Shown here: positions 49,499-58,215 of the stretch, in pieces | How positions within the stretch are numbered: position 1 is the first letter of the stretch | Layout: each line of letters starts with the position of its first letter | Assembly: GCF_030656875.1 (NCBI RefSeq) | Contig: NZ_CP130943.1 | Coordinates: forward strand, 2,976,001-3,040,000 | Source: Prescottella sp. R16 | GTDB taxonomy: Bacteria > Actinomycetota > Actinomycetes > Mycobacteriales > Mycobacteriaceae | Length of the DNA stretch: 64,000 nucleotides | Reading direction: 5' to 3' | The notes under the pieces: generated by a model | Told to the model about the DNA's origin: nothing | Seen by the model: the letters and a program-made list of their open reading frames with translations, nothing else | Databases searched by the model: none | Translations under genes and position numbers: made by a program

Positions 49499-50302
49499 GT
49501 GAGCCTGCCGTATCCCCGCCCTGACGCCCGCGCCGTCGTGACCGGCGCCTCCTCCGGCATCGGGGAGGCCCTCGCCGCCGAACTGGCCGCGCGAGGGCAT
49601 TCCCTGATCCTCGTCGCCCGCCGAGGCGACGTCATGGAGACCACTGCCACCGAACTGCGCAGCAGGTACGGCGTCGAGGTCGAGGTCCGCGCCGTGGACC
49701 TGTCCGACCGCGACGGCCGTGCCCCGCTGGTCGCGGAGCTGGCGGAGCGGGAGATCTCGATCCTGTGCAACAACGCCGGCATCGCGACGTTCGGTCCGGT
49801 CGCCGAGCTCGATCCGGGCTACGAGCGTGACCAGGTGGAGCTCAACGCGGTCGCCGTCCACGACCTGACCCTCGCGGTGCTGCCGGGGATGCTCGAACGC
49901 AAGTCCGGCGCGATCCTCATGGTCGGCTCGGCGGCCGGCAACATGCCGATCCCCAACAACGCCACCTACGCGGCGACGAAGGCATTCGTCAACACGTTCT
50001 CGGAATCGTTGCGCGGCGAGCTCAAGGGCAGCGGCGTGCACGTCACCCTCCTCGCCCCCGGCCCGGTCCGCACCGAGATCCCCGACCCCGCCGAGGCGTC
50101 GATCGTCGACAGGCTGGTCCCCGACTTCCTGTGGATTTCCAGCGAATACGTCGCGAAGGTGTCGCTCGACGCCCTCGCCGAGAACAAGATGCGGATCGTG
50201 CCCGGCATCCTCAGCAAGGGCATGTCGATGGCCGGCCAGTACAGTCCCCGCGCCGTCATCGCCCCCATCGTCGGCACGTTCTACAAGAAGCTCGGCGGCT
50301 GA
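49499..50302 (+). CDS. cmrA: Mycolate reductase CmrA (short-chain dehydrogenase)
   Basis: 267 residues, GTG start. Reduces the beta-keto group of the newly condensed mycolate, the last step of mycolic acid synthesis. NADP loop TGASSGIG at 15-22; NNAG; catalytic Tyr157 and Lys161 in YAATKAF. Stretches such as LNAVAVHDLTLAVLPGMLER, SESLRGELKGSGVHV and VPDFLWIS match, as I recall, M. tuberculosis Rv2509 (CmrA, 268 residues), and orn follows nearby as there. It indicates a mycolate-producing host. Confidence 0.92.
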   Translation: MSLPYPRPDARAVVTGASSGIGEALAAELAARGHSLILVARRGDVMETTATELRSRYGVEVEVRAVDLSDRDGRAPLVAELAEREISILCNNAGIATFGPVAELDPGYERDQVELNAVAVHDLTLAVLPGMLERKSGAILMVGSAAGNMPIPNNATYAATKAFVNTFSESLRGELKGSGVHVTLLAPGPVRTEIPDPAEASIVDRLVPDFLWISSEYVAKVSLDALAENKMRIVPGILSKGMSMAGQYSPRAVIAPIVGTFYKKLGG

Positions 50303-50380
50303 CCGCTTCCGCGTCAACCACGCGTCAGATCCGGCCGGGACGGCGTCAAGTAGTCGTCAAGACCCGGACCCGGCGCCGGG

Positions 50381-50430
50381 CACCGGCGTACTCCTGAAGG
50401 GGAACCCCCACTTCCAGGAGTACGCCGGTG
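50381..50430 (+). promoter_or_regulatory. Perfect 16-bp hairpin over the ribosome site of the lysA remnant
   Basis: Arms 50381-50396 and 50415-50430, loop of 18 nt that itself contains GGGG-AA-CCCC. The 3' arm holds the AGGAG ribosome site (50416-50420) and the GTG start (50428-50430). It would mask initiation. It could also terminate the fadH-cmrA transcript, 79 nt past the cmrA stop. Confidence 0.65.
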
Positions 50431-51382
50431 ACTCTGCTCGACATCTTTCCGTCCCTCCGCGCCGCGATGACGCCGCGCCTCGACCCGGCGCTGTGGCCGG
50501 CCACCACCGGCCACGACGCCGTCGGTCGCATCACCGTCGGCGGTGTCGCCCTCGACGACGTCGCCGACCGGTTCGGCACCCCGACGGGTGCTCGTGCACG
50601 CCGAACCCGGAAGCGACATCGCGGCCACGGCGCGTCTCGTGCTCGATCGACCGGATCTCGATCCGGTCGGACTGCACTGCCGGCTCGGGTCCCGGATCAC
50701 CGACAGCCGGGTCTTCGGCACCGCGATCGTCGACCTGATCGGGCAGATGGAACAGGTCCGCCGCGACCACGGCATCGTCCTCACCCAACTCGATCTCGGC
50801 GGCGGGCACGCCGTCCCGGAGTACCCGGGTGGCCCGCAACTCGACCTCGCCGCCCTCGCCCGGGACATCGCCGACGCCCTCGACGAGGCGTGCGCCCGCA
50901 ACCGGTTTCCGCGCCCCACGATCGTCCTCGAACCCGGACGCGGGATCGTCGCCCGCGCCGGCGTCACCCTCTACCGGGTGGTGTCGACGGAGACGGACGC
51001 CGACGGCATCCGGAGCGTCACCGTCGACGGCGGCTCGGGCGACTGCCCGTGGGACGCCGCGAACGACGGCCGCCGTGACATCGCAGTCGCCAACCGGCAT
51101 CCGGTTGCCGCCGGAGTTCCGACGACGGTGCGGGGCCGGCACGGAGGCTCCGACCGCACCCTGGCCCGTGGGGTGCTGCTGCCCGGCGATCTGCATCCCG
51201 GGGATGTGCTCGCGATGCCGTGCACCGGCGCCTACCACCACAGCCTCGCGTCCCCGTACGGCGGTGTCGGGCGGCCACCGGTCGTTGCGGTCCGGGGCGG
51301 CACTGCCCGCGAACTGGTCCGCAGGGAGACGGTCGCCGACCTGTTGTCCCGGGAGGTCGATGCCCGACCCGTGTTCCGTTGA
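50428..51382 (+). pseudogene. Decayed diaminopimelate decarboxylase paralogue (lysA-like)
   Basis: The first ~51 codons (TLLDIFPSLRAAMTPRLDP ... DVADRFGTP) are a LysA N-terminus in one frame. At about 50580 the similarity continues in the next frame with RRVLVHAEPGSD and then VGLHCRLGSRITDS, LDLGGGHAVPEYPG, VLEPGRGIVARAG, PCTGAYHHSLASPYGGVGRP and RRETVADLLSREV. About 150 residues are missing, including the YAAKA block with the pyridoxal-phosphate Lys, so it cannot be an active decarboxylase. At least two deletions are implied. A functional lysA must be elsewhere. The 3' frame alone (from about 50543) stays open for 279 codons. Confidence 0.85.
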
Positions 51383-51464
51383 GTGAGATCACAGTCACAT
51401 TTACGGACACTCCGGACGAATAGTGATGCGGAGCACATTGTTTCGTTTCGTCAGGAGGACACCC

Positions 51465-52583
51465 GTGAAGACCCGCGCCGCCGTGATCACCGACGCCCCC
51501 GGCACCTACAAGGTCGTCGACCTCGAACTCGAGGGCCCCCGCCAGAACGAGATCACCGTCGAGATGGTCGCGTCCGGCCTGTGCCACTCCGACGATCACA
51601 TCGCCAAGGGCGACCACGGCGTCGGCCGCTACCCCATCTGCGGTGGCCACGAGGGCGCCGGCATCGTCGTCGAGGTGGGCCCGCACACCCTCGGCTGGGA
51701 GGTCGGCGACCACGTCGTGTTCTCGTTCCTCGCCGGCTGCGGACGCTGCCGCTGGTGCGCCAAGGGCCTGCAGAACCTGTGCGACCGCGGCGCCGCCATC
51801 ATGACCGGCGGACGCCCCGACGATCCGAACAGCTACCGCCTCTCCCTCGACGGCGCACCCGTCGCGCAGACCTGTGGACTCGGCACGTTCAGCGAGTACA
51901 CCACCGTCAGCATCGATTCCGCGGTGAAGGTGGACAAGGACCTGCCGCTCGACAAGTTGTGTCTCCTGGGCTGCGGCGTCGGCACCGGCTGGGGCGCGGC
52001 GGTCAACTCCGCACAGGTGTATCCGGGCCACACCGTCATCGTCATGGGTGTCGGCGGCATCGGCATCAACGCCGTGCAGGGTGCCGCGCACGCCGGCGCG
52101 GCGCACGTCATCGCCGTCGACCCCGTCGAGTTCAAGCGCACCACCGCCCTCGAACTCGGCGCCACCCACGCGGTCGCCACGATGGAGGAGGCCACCGACA
52201 TCGCCCGCTCGTTCACCAACGGGCAGGGCGCCGACTCGGCGATCGTCACCGTCGGCGTCACCACCGGTGAGCATGTCGCGCAGGCATTCTCCTCGATCCG
52301 CAAGGCAGGCACGTGTGTCGTGACCGGCCTCGGGAAGATGGAGGACGTGGGACTGCCGATCAGCCTGCTCGAGCTGACCCTGTACCAGAAGCGCCTCCAG
52401 GGCTCACTGTTCGGCGCATCCGCTCCGAGCGCCGACATCCCGTGGATGATCGAGCTGTACCGCAGCGGCAAGCTCGATCTCGACCGGCTCGTCACCACCA
52501 CCTACTCGCTCGACGACATCGCCCAGGGGTTCGTCGACATGCACGACGGCAAGAACATCCGCGGCGTCGTCCTGTTCGACTGA
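51465..52583 (+). CDS. NDMA-dependent (nicotinoprotein-type) alcohol dehydrogenase
   Basis: 372 residues, GTG with AGGAGG upstream. A zinc MDR enzyme: catalytic-zinc GLCHSDDH and GHEGAGIV, structural-zinc Cys set CGRCRWCAKGLQNLCD, and Rossmann fold VIVMGVGGIGINAVQGAA. The insert TGGRPDDPNSYRLSLDG and the segment GLGTFSEYTTV are typical of the actinobacterial NDMA-dependent alcohol dehydrogenases, in which bound NAD(H) is regenerated by an unidentified carrier (a mycofactocin link is known for related enzymes). No mycofactocin genes are in this window. Confidence 0.87.
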   Translation: MKTRAAVITDAPGTYKVVDLELEGPRQNEITVEMVASGLCHSDDHIAKGDHGVGRYPICGGHEGAGIVVEVGPHTLGWEVGDHVVFSFLAGCGRCRWCAKGLQNLCDRGAAIMTGGRPDDPNSYRLSLDGAPVAQTCGLGTFSEYTTVSIDSAVKVDKDLPLDKLCLLGCGVGTGWGAAVNSAQVYPGHTVIVMGVGGIGINAVQGAAHAGAAHVIAVDPVEFKRTTALELGATHAVATMEEATDIARSFTNGQGADSAIVTVGVTTGEHVAQAFSSIRKAGTCVVTGLGKMEDVGLPISLLELTLYQKRLQGSLFGASAPSADIPWMIELYRSGKLDLDRLVTTTYSLDDIAQGFVDMHDGKNIRGVVLFD

Positions 52584-52606
52584 CGACCTGACTACTGTTG
52601 TTCCCC

Positions 52607-53206
52607 GTGCAGGACAAATTGGTATGGATCGATTGTGAAATGACGGGGCTGCAGCTCGGGTCGGACAAGCTCATCGAGATCGCCGCACTGGTGACCGACA
52701 GCGACCTGAACATCCTCGGTGAGGGCGTGGACATCGTCATCCACGCCGACGACGCCGCGCTCGCCGCGATGCCCGACGTCGTCACCGAGATGCACGCCCG
52801 CTCCGGGCTCACCGAGGAGGTGCGGGCGTCGACGGTGACCCTCGCCGAGGCCGAGCAGCAGGTGCTCGCCTACATCCGGCAGCACGTGCCCGTCGCCGGG
52901 ACCGTGCCCCTGGCCGGTAACTCGATCGCCACCGACCGGGGCTTCATCGCCCGTGACATGCCCGAACTGGATGCGTACCTGCACTACCGGATGATCGACG
53001 TCAGCTCCATCAAGGAACTGTGCCGACGCTGGTACCCGCGCATCTACTTCGGCCAGCCGGAGAAGGGTCTCGCCCACCGGGCGCTCGCCGACATCAGGGA
53101 GTCGATCCGCGAACTGAAGTACTACCGGCAGACCGCGTTCGTCGCCGACCCCGGCCCCTCGACCAACGACATCGCCACCGTCGTGAAGGACCTGGGACCC
53201 GCCTGA
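52607..53206 (+). CDS. orn: Oligoribonuclease
   Basis: 199 residues, GTG start giving [15 protein letters not shown] DEDDh 3'-5' exoribonuclease that degrades 2-5 nt RNAs and pGpG. Acidic residues: DCE at 9-11, the Asp in [15 protein letters not shown], and His/Asp in [12 protein letters not shown]. Complete and standard length. Followed by tRNA-His, as in mycobacteria. Confidence 0.96.
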   Translation: MQDKLVWIDCEMTGLQLGSDKLIEIAALVTDSDLNILGEGVDIVIHADDAALAAMPDVVTEMHARSGLTEEVRASTVTLAEAEQQVLAYIRQHVPVAGTVPLAGNSIATDRGFIARDMPELDAYLHYRMIDVSSIKELCRRWYPRIYFGQPEKGLAHRALADIRESIRELKYYRQTAFVADPGPSTNDIATVVKDLGPA

Positions 53207-53289
53207 CCAGCGGATTGGCCCTTTCGACGATCTTCAGGCTAGTATTTGACTCGCTGAAGCAACCGGCCCCGGCCGGGAGCAGATGCGAT

Positions 53290-53363
53290 GGTGACTGTAG
53301 TTCAGTTGGTAGAGCACCAGGTTGTGATCCTGGCTGTCGCGGGTTCGAGTCCCGTCAGTCACC
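53290..53363 (+). tRNA. tRNA-His (anticodon GTG)
   Basis: Acceptor GTGACTG pairs with CAGTCAC, with the extra G(-1) at 53290 facing C73, a tRNA-His hallmark. The anticodon loop in CAGG-TTGTGAT-CCTG gives GTG; T-arm GCGGG-TTCGAGT-CCCGT. CCA is not encoded. Confidence 0.95.
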
Positions 53364-53369
53364 CCGAAC

Positions 53370-53400
53370 AAACGCCCTCCGGCATTGCCGGAGGGCGTTT
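53370..53400 (+). terminator. Terminator after tRNA-His
   Basis: AAACGCCCTCCGGC (53370-53383) and GCCGGAGGGCGTTT (53387-53400) with an ATT loop; the 3' arm ends in TTT then GTCGTTT. Confidence 0.85.
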
Positions 53401-53712
53401 GTCGTTTCCCGCCGGCACGCCTCTCCCCTCTCACCTCTCCCGCGCTTTGCGCACTCGTCGAGACCGGAAGGGCCGACCGGCCGTGCCCAGGGCGCGAAAA
53501 GCGAGATAACACAGAAGCGTGTGCCAGATCACACTTCTGGCACCCGGTGCCATCCCAAACTGCCCTGAACAGGAAAAACCTCGCCAAGTCCCACTCAGCG
53601 GGACTGTCAATTAACTGTTTGTTCATCCCAAATCTACTGTGACGCGCAGCATCCACCGATGCGCGGCATGACATGTGTCACTGCCGAACGCTTTTCACGA
53701 CAGGAGACTTCC
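53401..53712. promoter_or_regulatory. Leader/promoter region of the 47-residue peptide gene
   Basis: 312 nt without a gene and visibly richer in A/T than its surroundings near 53560-53640. Contains hairpins GTGCCAGA/TCTGGCAC (53521-53528, 53536-53543) and AGTCCC/GGGACT (53587-53592, 53600-53605). TTAACT (53611) with TACTGT (53635-53640) at 18-nt spacing is a plausible promoter, giving a leader of about 65 nt. Confidence 0.45.
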
Positions 53713-53856
53713 ATGGGTTCTATCGACGCCGACAGCATGGCCCAGCTCGGCAAGATTCAGCCGGTCATCGCAGCATCGGGTGGCGCCCTCGTCGGCATCG
53801 GCTCGATCCTCGGCCTGGTCCTGGCGATCAGCAAGTTCGCTGCCCCCGCCGCCTGA
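53713..53856 (+). CDS. 47-residue hydrophobic peptide
   Basis: ATG preceded by CAGGAGACTTCC, a good ribosome site. The N-terminus is polar (MGSIDADSMAQLGK), followed by one membrane-length hydrophobic run (residues 19-42, IAASGGALVGIGSILGLVLA) and a short tail with one Lys. It has its own leader and a strong terminator, so it is probably a real and perhaps highly expressed gene. No family is recognised; size is similar to small corynebacterial pore peptides, but sequence resemblance is not evident. Confidence 0.7.
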   Translation: MGSIDADSMAQLGKIQPVIAASGGALVGIGSILGLVLAISKFAAPAA

Positions 53857-53870
53857 CCTGAGGCACGCAC

Positions 53871-53906
53871 GAAGAAGGCCCGCTCCGTACGGAGCGGGCC
53901 TTCTTC
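53871..53906. terminator. Bidirectional terminator
   Basis: Perfect 16-bp stem (53871-53886 and 53891-53906), loop GTAC, with TTCTTC at the end of the 3' arm. It serves the peptide gene and the convergent 73-residue gene. Confidence 0.88.
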
Positions 53907-53928
53907 GTGTCGTCGTACCGGGAGGGGC

Positions 53929-54150
53929 TCAGTCGAACAGTGTCGGCGCTTCACCGGAATCGTCGACGGCCGGCGCGGCAGGGCGGCCCGGCTCGGCCTT
54001 GCGGACGACGGTCAGCGTCGTGGTGCGACGCGACAACCGGTGTCCGTCCGCGTGTTCGAGCAGTGCCATGCCGTGTCGCACCTCGAGGACCGTCCACGGC
54101 CCGGCATGCCCGGCTGCCTGAACGAGATCTCCGACTGTCACCGCTTCCAC
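53929..54150 (-). CDS. Small conserved-looking protein
   Basis: 73 residues, GTG with GGGAG eight nt upstream. The sequence VGDLVQAAGHAGPWTVLEVR, ALLEHADGHRLSRRTTTLTV suggests a small beta-barrel (SH3-like) fold. The tail is Pro/Asp-rich and ends TLFD. Function unknown; placed between the peptide gene and ldtB, 52 nt beyond the ldtB stop. Confidence 0.62.
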   Translation of the reverse strand: MEAVTVGDLVQAAGHAGPWTVLEVRHGMALLEHADGHRLSRRTTTLTVVRKAEPGRPAAPAVDDSGEAPTLFD

Positions 54151-54202
54151 GTTGTGCTCCCGTTCATCCGGTCGATTCGGTCACGTCCAGGGTAGTCGCC
54201 CG

Positions 54203-55444
54203 TCACGCGTTCCCGGCGCTCCAGGTCTCCCACGGAATGTTCCAGTCGCCGAGACCGTCCGTGCCGGACAGTGTGCCGCCGACGGTGTTCTTCACGACGA
54301 CGATGTCGCCACGCTTGGTGTTGTCGAAGATCCACTTGGCATTCGACGGACTCAGGTTGAGGCATCCGTGACTGGTGTTGGTGTTGCCCTGCTCGGCGAT
54401 CGACCACGGTGCCGAGTGGAAGAAGATGCCGCTGTACGACATTCGTGTCGCCCAGTCGACGGGGGTGCGGTAGCCGTCGGACGAGGTGATCGGCACTCCG
54501 TAGGTGGACGAGTCCATGATCATGTGGTCGAAGCGGTCGCCGATGATGTAGACGCCGTTGTCGGTGGGCGTCGAGTTCTTGCCCATCGAGGTGGGCATGG
54601 TCTTGACGGTCCTGCCGGACACGTCGACGGTCACCTGCTTGGTGTCGTCGTCGACCTCGATGATCACGGCGTCGCCGATCGTGAACGACGAGTGCACGTC
54701 CTCCTGCCCGAACAGCTCCTTGCCGAGGTTGCGGCCGTACGCCTTCACGTCGACGGTGACGGTGGTGCCGGGCGCCCAGTAGTTCTGGGGCCGCCAGCGC
54801 ACCTCACGGTTGTTGAGCCAGTAGAACGCTCCGTCGACGGGCGGGTTCGTGGTGATCTCGATGGCGGCTTCGGCGGCCTTGCGGTCGGGGATGTTCTCGT
54901 CGAACTGGACGGCGACGGGCTGGCCGATGCCGACGACGCTGCCGTCCCACGGCATGACGTACGGCTTGGTGAGGTTGCCGGGCGCGCTCGTGGTGAACGT
55001 CGTGTTGGTGGTGACGGCACCGCCGAGTCCGTGTGCCTCGGCCGCCAGCGTGTAGGTGCGGTTGTAGCCGAGCGGCTCGGTGGTGGTCCACGTCGATCCG
55101 TCGGGGGTCATCGTCCCGGCCACGATCTTGCCCTCGGGGTTGCGCAGGGTCACCTCCGTCAGCCGGCCGTCGACGACACCGACGGTGACCGGATCGCCCG
55201 GCGACGCGCCCACCGCGCCGTCGGCGACGGACGTCGTCAGCTTGGGCTGGACGAGTGCGACGAGCGGGTTCGAGTCGATCGGCTCCCCCGACGTGGACGC
55301 TCCGGCCGCTCCCGTGGAGATGGTGCAGCCGGTGACGAGCATCACCGCCCCCAGCGTGGCCGCCCCCACCACGAAGGCCTTCGGTAGTCGCTCGAGGATC
55401 GCGCCACGCCCGCTCCGCCGTCGGACATCACCCCTGATATTCAT
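54203..55444 (-). CDS. ldtB: L,D-transpeptidase lipoprotein (LdtB type)
   Basis: 413 residues. Forms 3-3 cross-links in peptidoglycan outside the membrane. Lipoprotein signal with lipobox VTGC (Cys40). Two immunoglobulin-like domains follow (about 60-260; [19 protein letters not shown] and [18 protein letters not shown]). The YkuD catalytic domain is at about 265-400 with HSAPWS and the active site SHGCLN, His359 and Cys361. Same family and location as Rv2518c. The His-x-Gly-Cys motif is intact. Confidence 0.95.
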   Translation of the reverse strand: MNIRGDVRRRSGRGAILERLPKAFVVGAATLGAVMLVTGCTISTGAAGASTSGEPIDSNPLVALVQPKLTTSVADGAVGASPGDPVTVGVVDGRLTEVTLRNPEGKIVAGTMTPDGSTWTTTEPLGYNRTYTLAAEAHGLGGAVTTNTTFTTSAPGNLTKPYVMPWDGSVVGIGQPVAVQFDENIPDRKAAEAAIEITTNPPVDGAFYWLNNREVRWRPQNYWAPGTTVTVDVKAYGRNLGKELFGQEDVHSSFTIGDAVIIEVDDDTKQVTVDVSGRTVKTMPTSMGKNSTPTDNGVYIIGDRFDHMIMDSSTYGVPITSSDGYRTPVDWATRMSYSGIFFHSAPWSIAEQGNTNTSHGCLNLSPSNAKWIFDNTKRGDIVVVKNTVGGTLSGTDGLGDWNIPWETWSAGNA

Positions 55445-55695
55445 GAAAACCCCACTTCACACCACAAGAACCACTTCGACATGCCACAGGGCGAACCCCG
55501 ACAATTACCCCGCGCCACTGCATGATGCCAGGTTTGTCCGACATCCCCGCCCGACGTGCCGGACCGATGAATAACGGTCGAATACCAATCGCCACCTGCG
55601 ACGGAACGGTTACAGCACCATGGATTTGCTTTCGCTCGAAGCCGTCCGCTAATGTTCTCCTCGCACCGAGCGAGGGACACCTCGTGACGAGCAAT

Positions 55696-55768
55696 GCGCC
55701 TATAGCTCAGTTGGTAGAGCAAGTGACTCTTAATCACTGGGTCCGGGGTTCGAGTCCCTGTGGGCGCA
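55696..55768 (+). tRNA. tRNA-Lys (anticodon CTT), copy 1
   Basis: Acceptor GCGCCTA pairs with TGGGCGC; D-arm GCTC/GAGC; anticodon loop CTCTTAA gives CTT; T-arm CGGGG-TTCGAGT-CCCTG; discriminator A. CCA not encoded. Identical to copy 2. Confidence 0.95.
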
Positions 55769-55808
55769 CGCTAGTTCACTAGCAGCCGGTTCGCCGGCGT
55801 ATGGGCAT

Positions 55809-55881
55809 GCGCCTATAGCTCAGTTGGTAGAGCAAGTGACTCTTAATCACTGGGTCCGGGGTTCGAGTCCCTGTGGGCGCA
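55809..55881 (+). tRNA. tRNA-Lys (anticodon CTT), copy 2
   Basis: All 73 nt are identical to the copy 40 nt upstream. The two are likely co-transcribed and end at the hairpin 55886-55920. Confidence 0.95.
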
Positions 55882-55885
55882 CCGA

Positions 55886-55920
55886 GAAGGCCCCCGCACG
55901 CATCGCGTGCGGGGGCCTTC
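55886..55920 (+). terminator. Terminator of the tRNA-Lys pair
   Basis: Perfect 16-bp stem (55886-55901 and 55905-55920) with an ATC loop, then TTCTGTTT. Confidence 0.9.
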
Positions 55921-56013
55921 TTCTGTTTCCGATCCCGGAGCGTACGCCGAGCAAGACGCCACGGCACGCTCCCGAGGGAGGTGGCCGCGGCGTCCCGCTC
56001 GGACGAGCCCGCT

Positions 56014-56235
56014 CTAGCGGAAGATCTTGCGCAGCACCACGAGTCCCACGACGGCGCCGACACCGACGAGCGCGGCCTTCACCTTCGGATCGCCCAGCTT
56101 GACGAGGACGGACTGCTTGGTGGTCTCCACCAGGCGCTTGGGGTTGGTGCGGACAGCGAGCACGTCGAGTGTCTGTGCGAGCTGGTTGCGGGCGTTCTCG
56201 ATGTCCCGCTCGATGGCCTCGGTGTCCCTGGGCAC
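56014..56235 (-). CDS. DUF3618 small membrane protein (Rv2520c homologue)
   Basis: 73 residues, GTG with GGAGGA upstream. DUF3618 pattern: RDTEAIERDIENARNQLAQT, LDVLAVRTNPKRLV, then a C-terminal membrane helix (KAALVGVGAVVGLVVLRKIF). Tail-anchored with a cytosolic coiled region. Function unknown. Divergent from bcp, as in mycobacteria. Confidence 0.88.
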   Translation of the reverse strand: MPRDTEAIERDIENARNQLAQTLDVLAVRTNPKRLVETTKQSVLVKLGDPKVKAALVGVGAVVGLVVLRKIFR

Positions 56236-56342
56236 GTGTCCTCCAATAGTGAATCGGTGCTGCTGTCGCCGGTCACGCTACCGGCAGCTCGGGTCAACCG
56301 TAGAACAGAAGGGTCACATCAACTTCGGTAGCCTCACTGGTC

Positions 56343-56813
56343 GTGACCGACAACAGACTCGCCCCCGGCGACATCGCCCCCGACTTCACGCTGCCCGACG
56401 CCGACGGCAACGAGGTGTCGCTCGCCGACTACCGCGGCCGCAAGGTGATCGTGTACTTCTATCCGGCCGCGAGCACCCCCGGCTGCACCAAGCAGGCGTG
56501 CGACTTCCGCGACAGCCTCGCCGAGCTGAACGAGGCGGGGCTCGACGTCGTCGGCATCTCCCCCGACAAGCCGGCCAAGCTGGCGAAGTTCCGCGACAAC
56601 GAGGGACTGACGTTCCCGCTGCTGTCGGATCCGGAGAAGACGACGCTCACCGCGTGGGGCGCGTTCGGTGAGAAGAAGCTGTACGGCAAGGTCGTCCAGG
56701 GGGTCATCCGGTCGACGTTCCTGATCGACGAGGACGGCAAGGTCGAGGTGGCGCAGTACAACGTGCGTGCCACCGGTCACGTCGCGAAGCTGCGCCGCGA
56801 CCTGTCCGTCTGA
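56343..56813 (+). CDS. bcp: Thiol peroxidase Bcp (peroxiredoxin Q)
   Basis: 156 residues, GTG start. Reduces hydroperoxides in the cytosol. APDFTLPDADGNEVSLADYRG opens the fold in the usual way (shown in part as APDFTLPDADGN). The peroxidatic Cys48 is in TPGCTKQ and the resolving Cys53 is five residues on, the intrahelical Cys-x4-Cys type. Complete; positional match to Rv2521. Confidence 0.95.
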   Translation: MTDNRLAPGDIAPDFTLPDADGNEVSLADYRGRKVIVYFYPAASTPGCTKQACDFRDSLAELNEAGLDVVGISPDKPAKLAKFRDNEGLTFPLLSDPEKTTLTAWGAFGEKKLYGKVVQGVIRSTFLIDEDGKVEVAQYNVRATGHVAKLRRDLSV

Positions 56814-56817
56814 CGGG

Positions 56818-58173
56818 TCAGGCCAGGCCCTGCAGGAACAGGGCCTCGGCGACGGCCAGGTTCTCGATCTCCGACGGGTCGACGCTCTCGTTCGGGGCGT
56901 GGATCGACGCCCGCGGTTCCTCGACGCCCATGAGCACGATCTCGGCGTCGGGGAACTGCACCGCGAGCACCGTGCACAGCGGGATCGTGCCGCCCTGCCC
57001 GGCCACGGCCACTCCCCTGCCGTACGCGGCCGTCAGAGCCGCCGTCAATGCCGTGTAGCCGGGCCCCGACGTGCGGGCCCGGAACGGTTCTCCCACGGCC
57101 TCCCGTTCGACGGTGACACGCGCACCCCACGGTGCCGCCTTCTCGAGATGCGCGACGAGCGCGTCCTGCGCCCGGTGCGGGTCCATGCCGGGCGGCACCC
57201 GCAGGTTGAGCCGCGCCGATGCCCGTGGCGCGATCGCCGCGGCCGATCCGACGACCGGCGGGGCGTCGATACCGAGAATCGTCAACGCGGGCCGCGCCCA
57301 GACGGCGTCGGCGACCGTGTCCGATCCGGTGAGCCGGACCCCGTCGAGGACGCCGGCGTCGGCCCGGAACCGGTCCTCCGGGTATGCGACGCCGTCCCAC
57401 ACCTGAGCGGTGTCGAGGCCGTCGACGACGGTGTTGCCGCCGAGGTCGCGCAGGGTCGACAGCATCTGCACGAGTGCGGCCAGCGCGTCGGGCGCCGACC
57501 CGCCGTACATACCCGAATGCAGTTCGCCCGCCAGGGTTTCCACGTGTACGACGACGTTCGCGATACCGCGCAGGCTGGTGGTGAGCGTCGGCACCCCGAC
57601 CGCGACGTTGCCGGTGTCCGCGATGATCACGACGTCGGCGGCGAACAGGTCGGGCCGCTCCTGCACGAGGTGTTCGAGGCCTCCGCCCCCGGTTTCCTCG
57701 GAGCCCTCCGACACGATCCGGATGCCCACCGGCAGCGGCTCGCCGCCCGCGGTGAGTGCCCGCAACGCCAGCAGGTGCATCACGAGGTTGCCCTTGCAGT
57801 CGGCGGCGCCGCGGCCGTACCAGCGGCCGTCGCGTTCGGTGAGGGTGAACGGCGGCGATTCCCACAGTGCCTCGTCACCGGCGGGCTGGACGTCGTAGTG
57901 GCTGTAGAGCAGGACGGTGGGTGCGCCGTCGGGGCCGGGCCGGTGCCCGACGACGGCAGTCGAACCGTCGGACGTCTCGATCAGGTCCACGGACGGGATC
58001 CCGGCGCCGCGGAACGCGTCGGCGACCCACCCGGCCGCCCCGATGTTCTCCGAGGGCGGCGCCTGCCGCGGATCGGCGATGGACCGGAACGCCACCAGCT
58101 GCGCCAGCTCGTCGCGGGCCGTGGGCATCTGCGCCCGCACCCGCGACCGGATCTCGTCCACCCGTTCCACCAT
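56818..58173 (-). CDS. M20-family dipeptidase/aminoacylase
   Basis: 451 residues, ATG 58173 with GGAGG eight nt upstream. A dinuclear zinc peptidase: SHYDVQPAG (first metal His and Asp), GRGAADCKGN (bridging Asp), SEGSEETGGGG (catalytic Glu pair) and IADTG; the final His ligand is in EPRASIHAPNES. The lid domain covers about 195-330. Equivalent to Rv2522c. Substrate unclear; related enzymes cleave dipeptides or N-acyl amino acids. Its stop is 4 nt from the bcp stop. Confidence 0.9.
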   Translation of the reverse strand: MVERVDEIRSRVRAQMPTARDELAQLVAFRSIADPRQAPPSENIGAAGWVADAFRGAGIPSVDLIETSDGSTAVVGHRPGPDGAPTVLLYSHYDVQPAGDEALWESPPFTLTERDGRWYGRGAADCKGNLVMHLLALRALTAGGEPLPVGIRIVSEGSEETGGGGLEHLVQERPDLFAADVVIIADTGNVAVGVPTLTTSLRGIANVVVHVETLAGELHSGMYGGSAPDALAALVQMLSTLRDLGGNTVVDGLDTAQVWDGVAYPEDRFRADAGVLDGVRLTGSDTVADAVWARPALTILGIDAPPVVGSAAAIAPRASARLNLRVPPGMDPHRAQDALVAHLEKAAPWGARVTVEREAVGEPFRARTSGPGYTALTAALTAAYGRGVAVAGQGGTIPLCTVLAVQFPDAEIVLMGVEEPRASIHAPNESVDPSEIENLAVAEALFLQGLA

Positions 58174-58215
58174 CACGGCCACCTCCACACGTCTCCGACA
58201 GAGTCCCCCCAGAGC

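Noticed and set aside
53234..53674. Minus-strand frame over tRNA-His (GVTDGTRTRDSQDH)
   Set aside because: Same artefact; it also crosses a terminator and a leader region.
55441..56063. Minus-strand frames over the two tRNA-Lys genes (GAPTGTRTPDPVIKS)
   Set aside because: Antisense tRNA artefacts.
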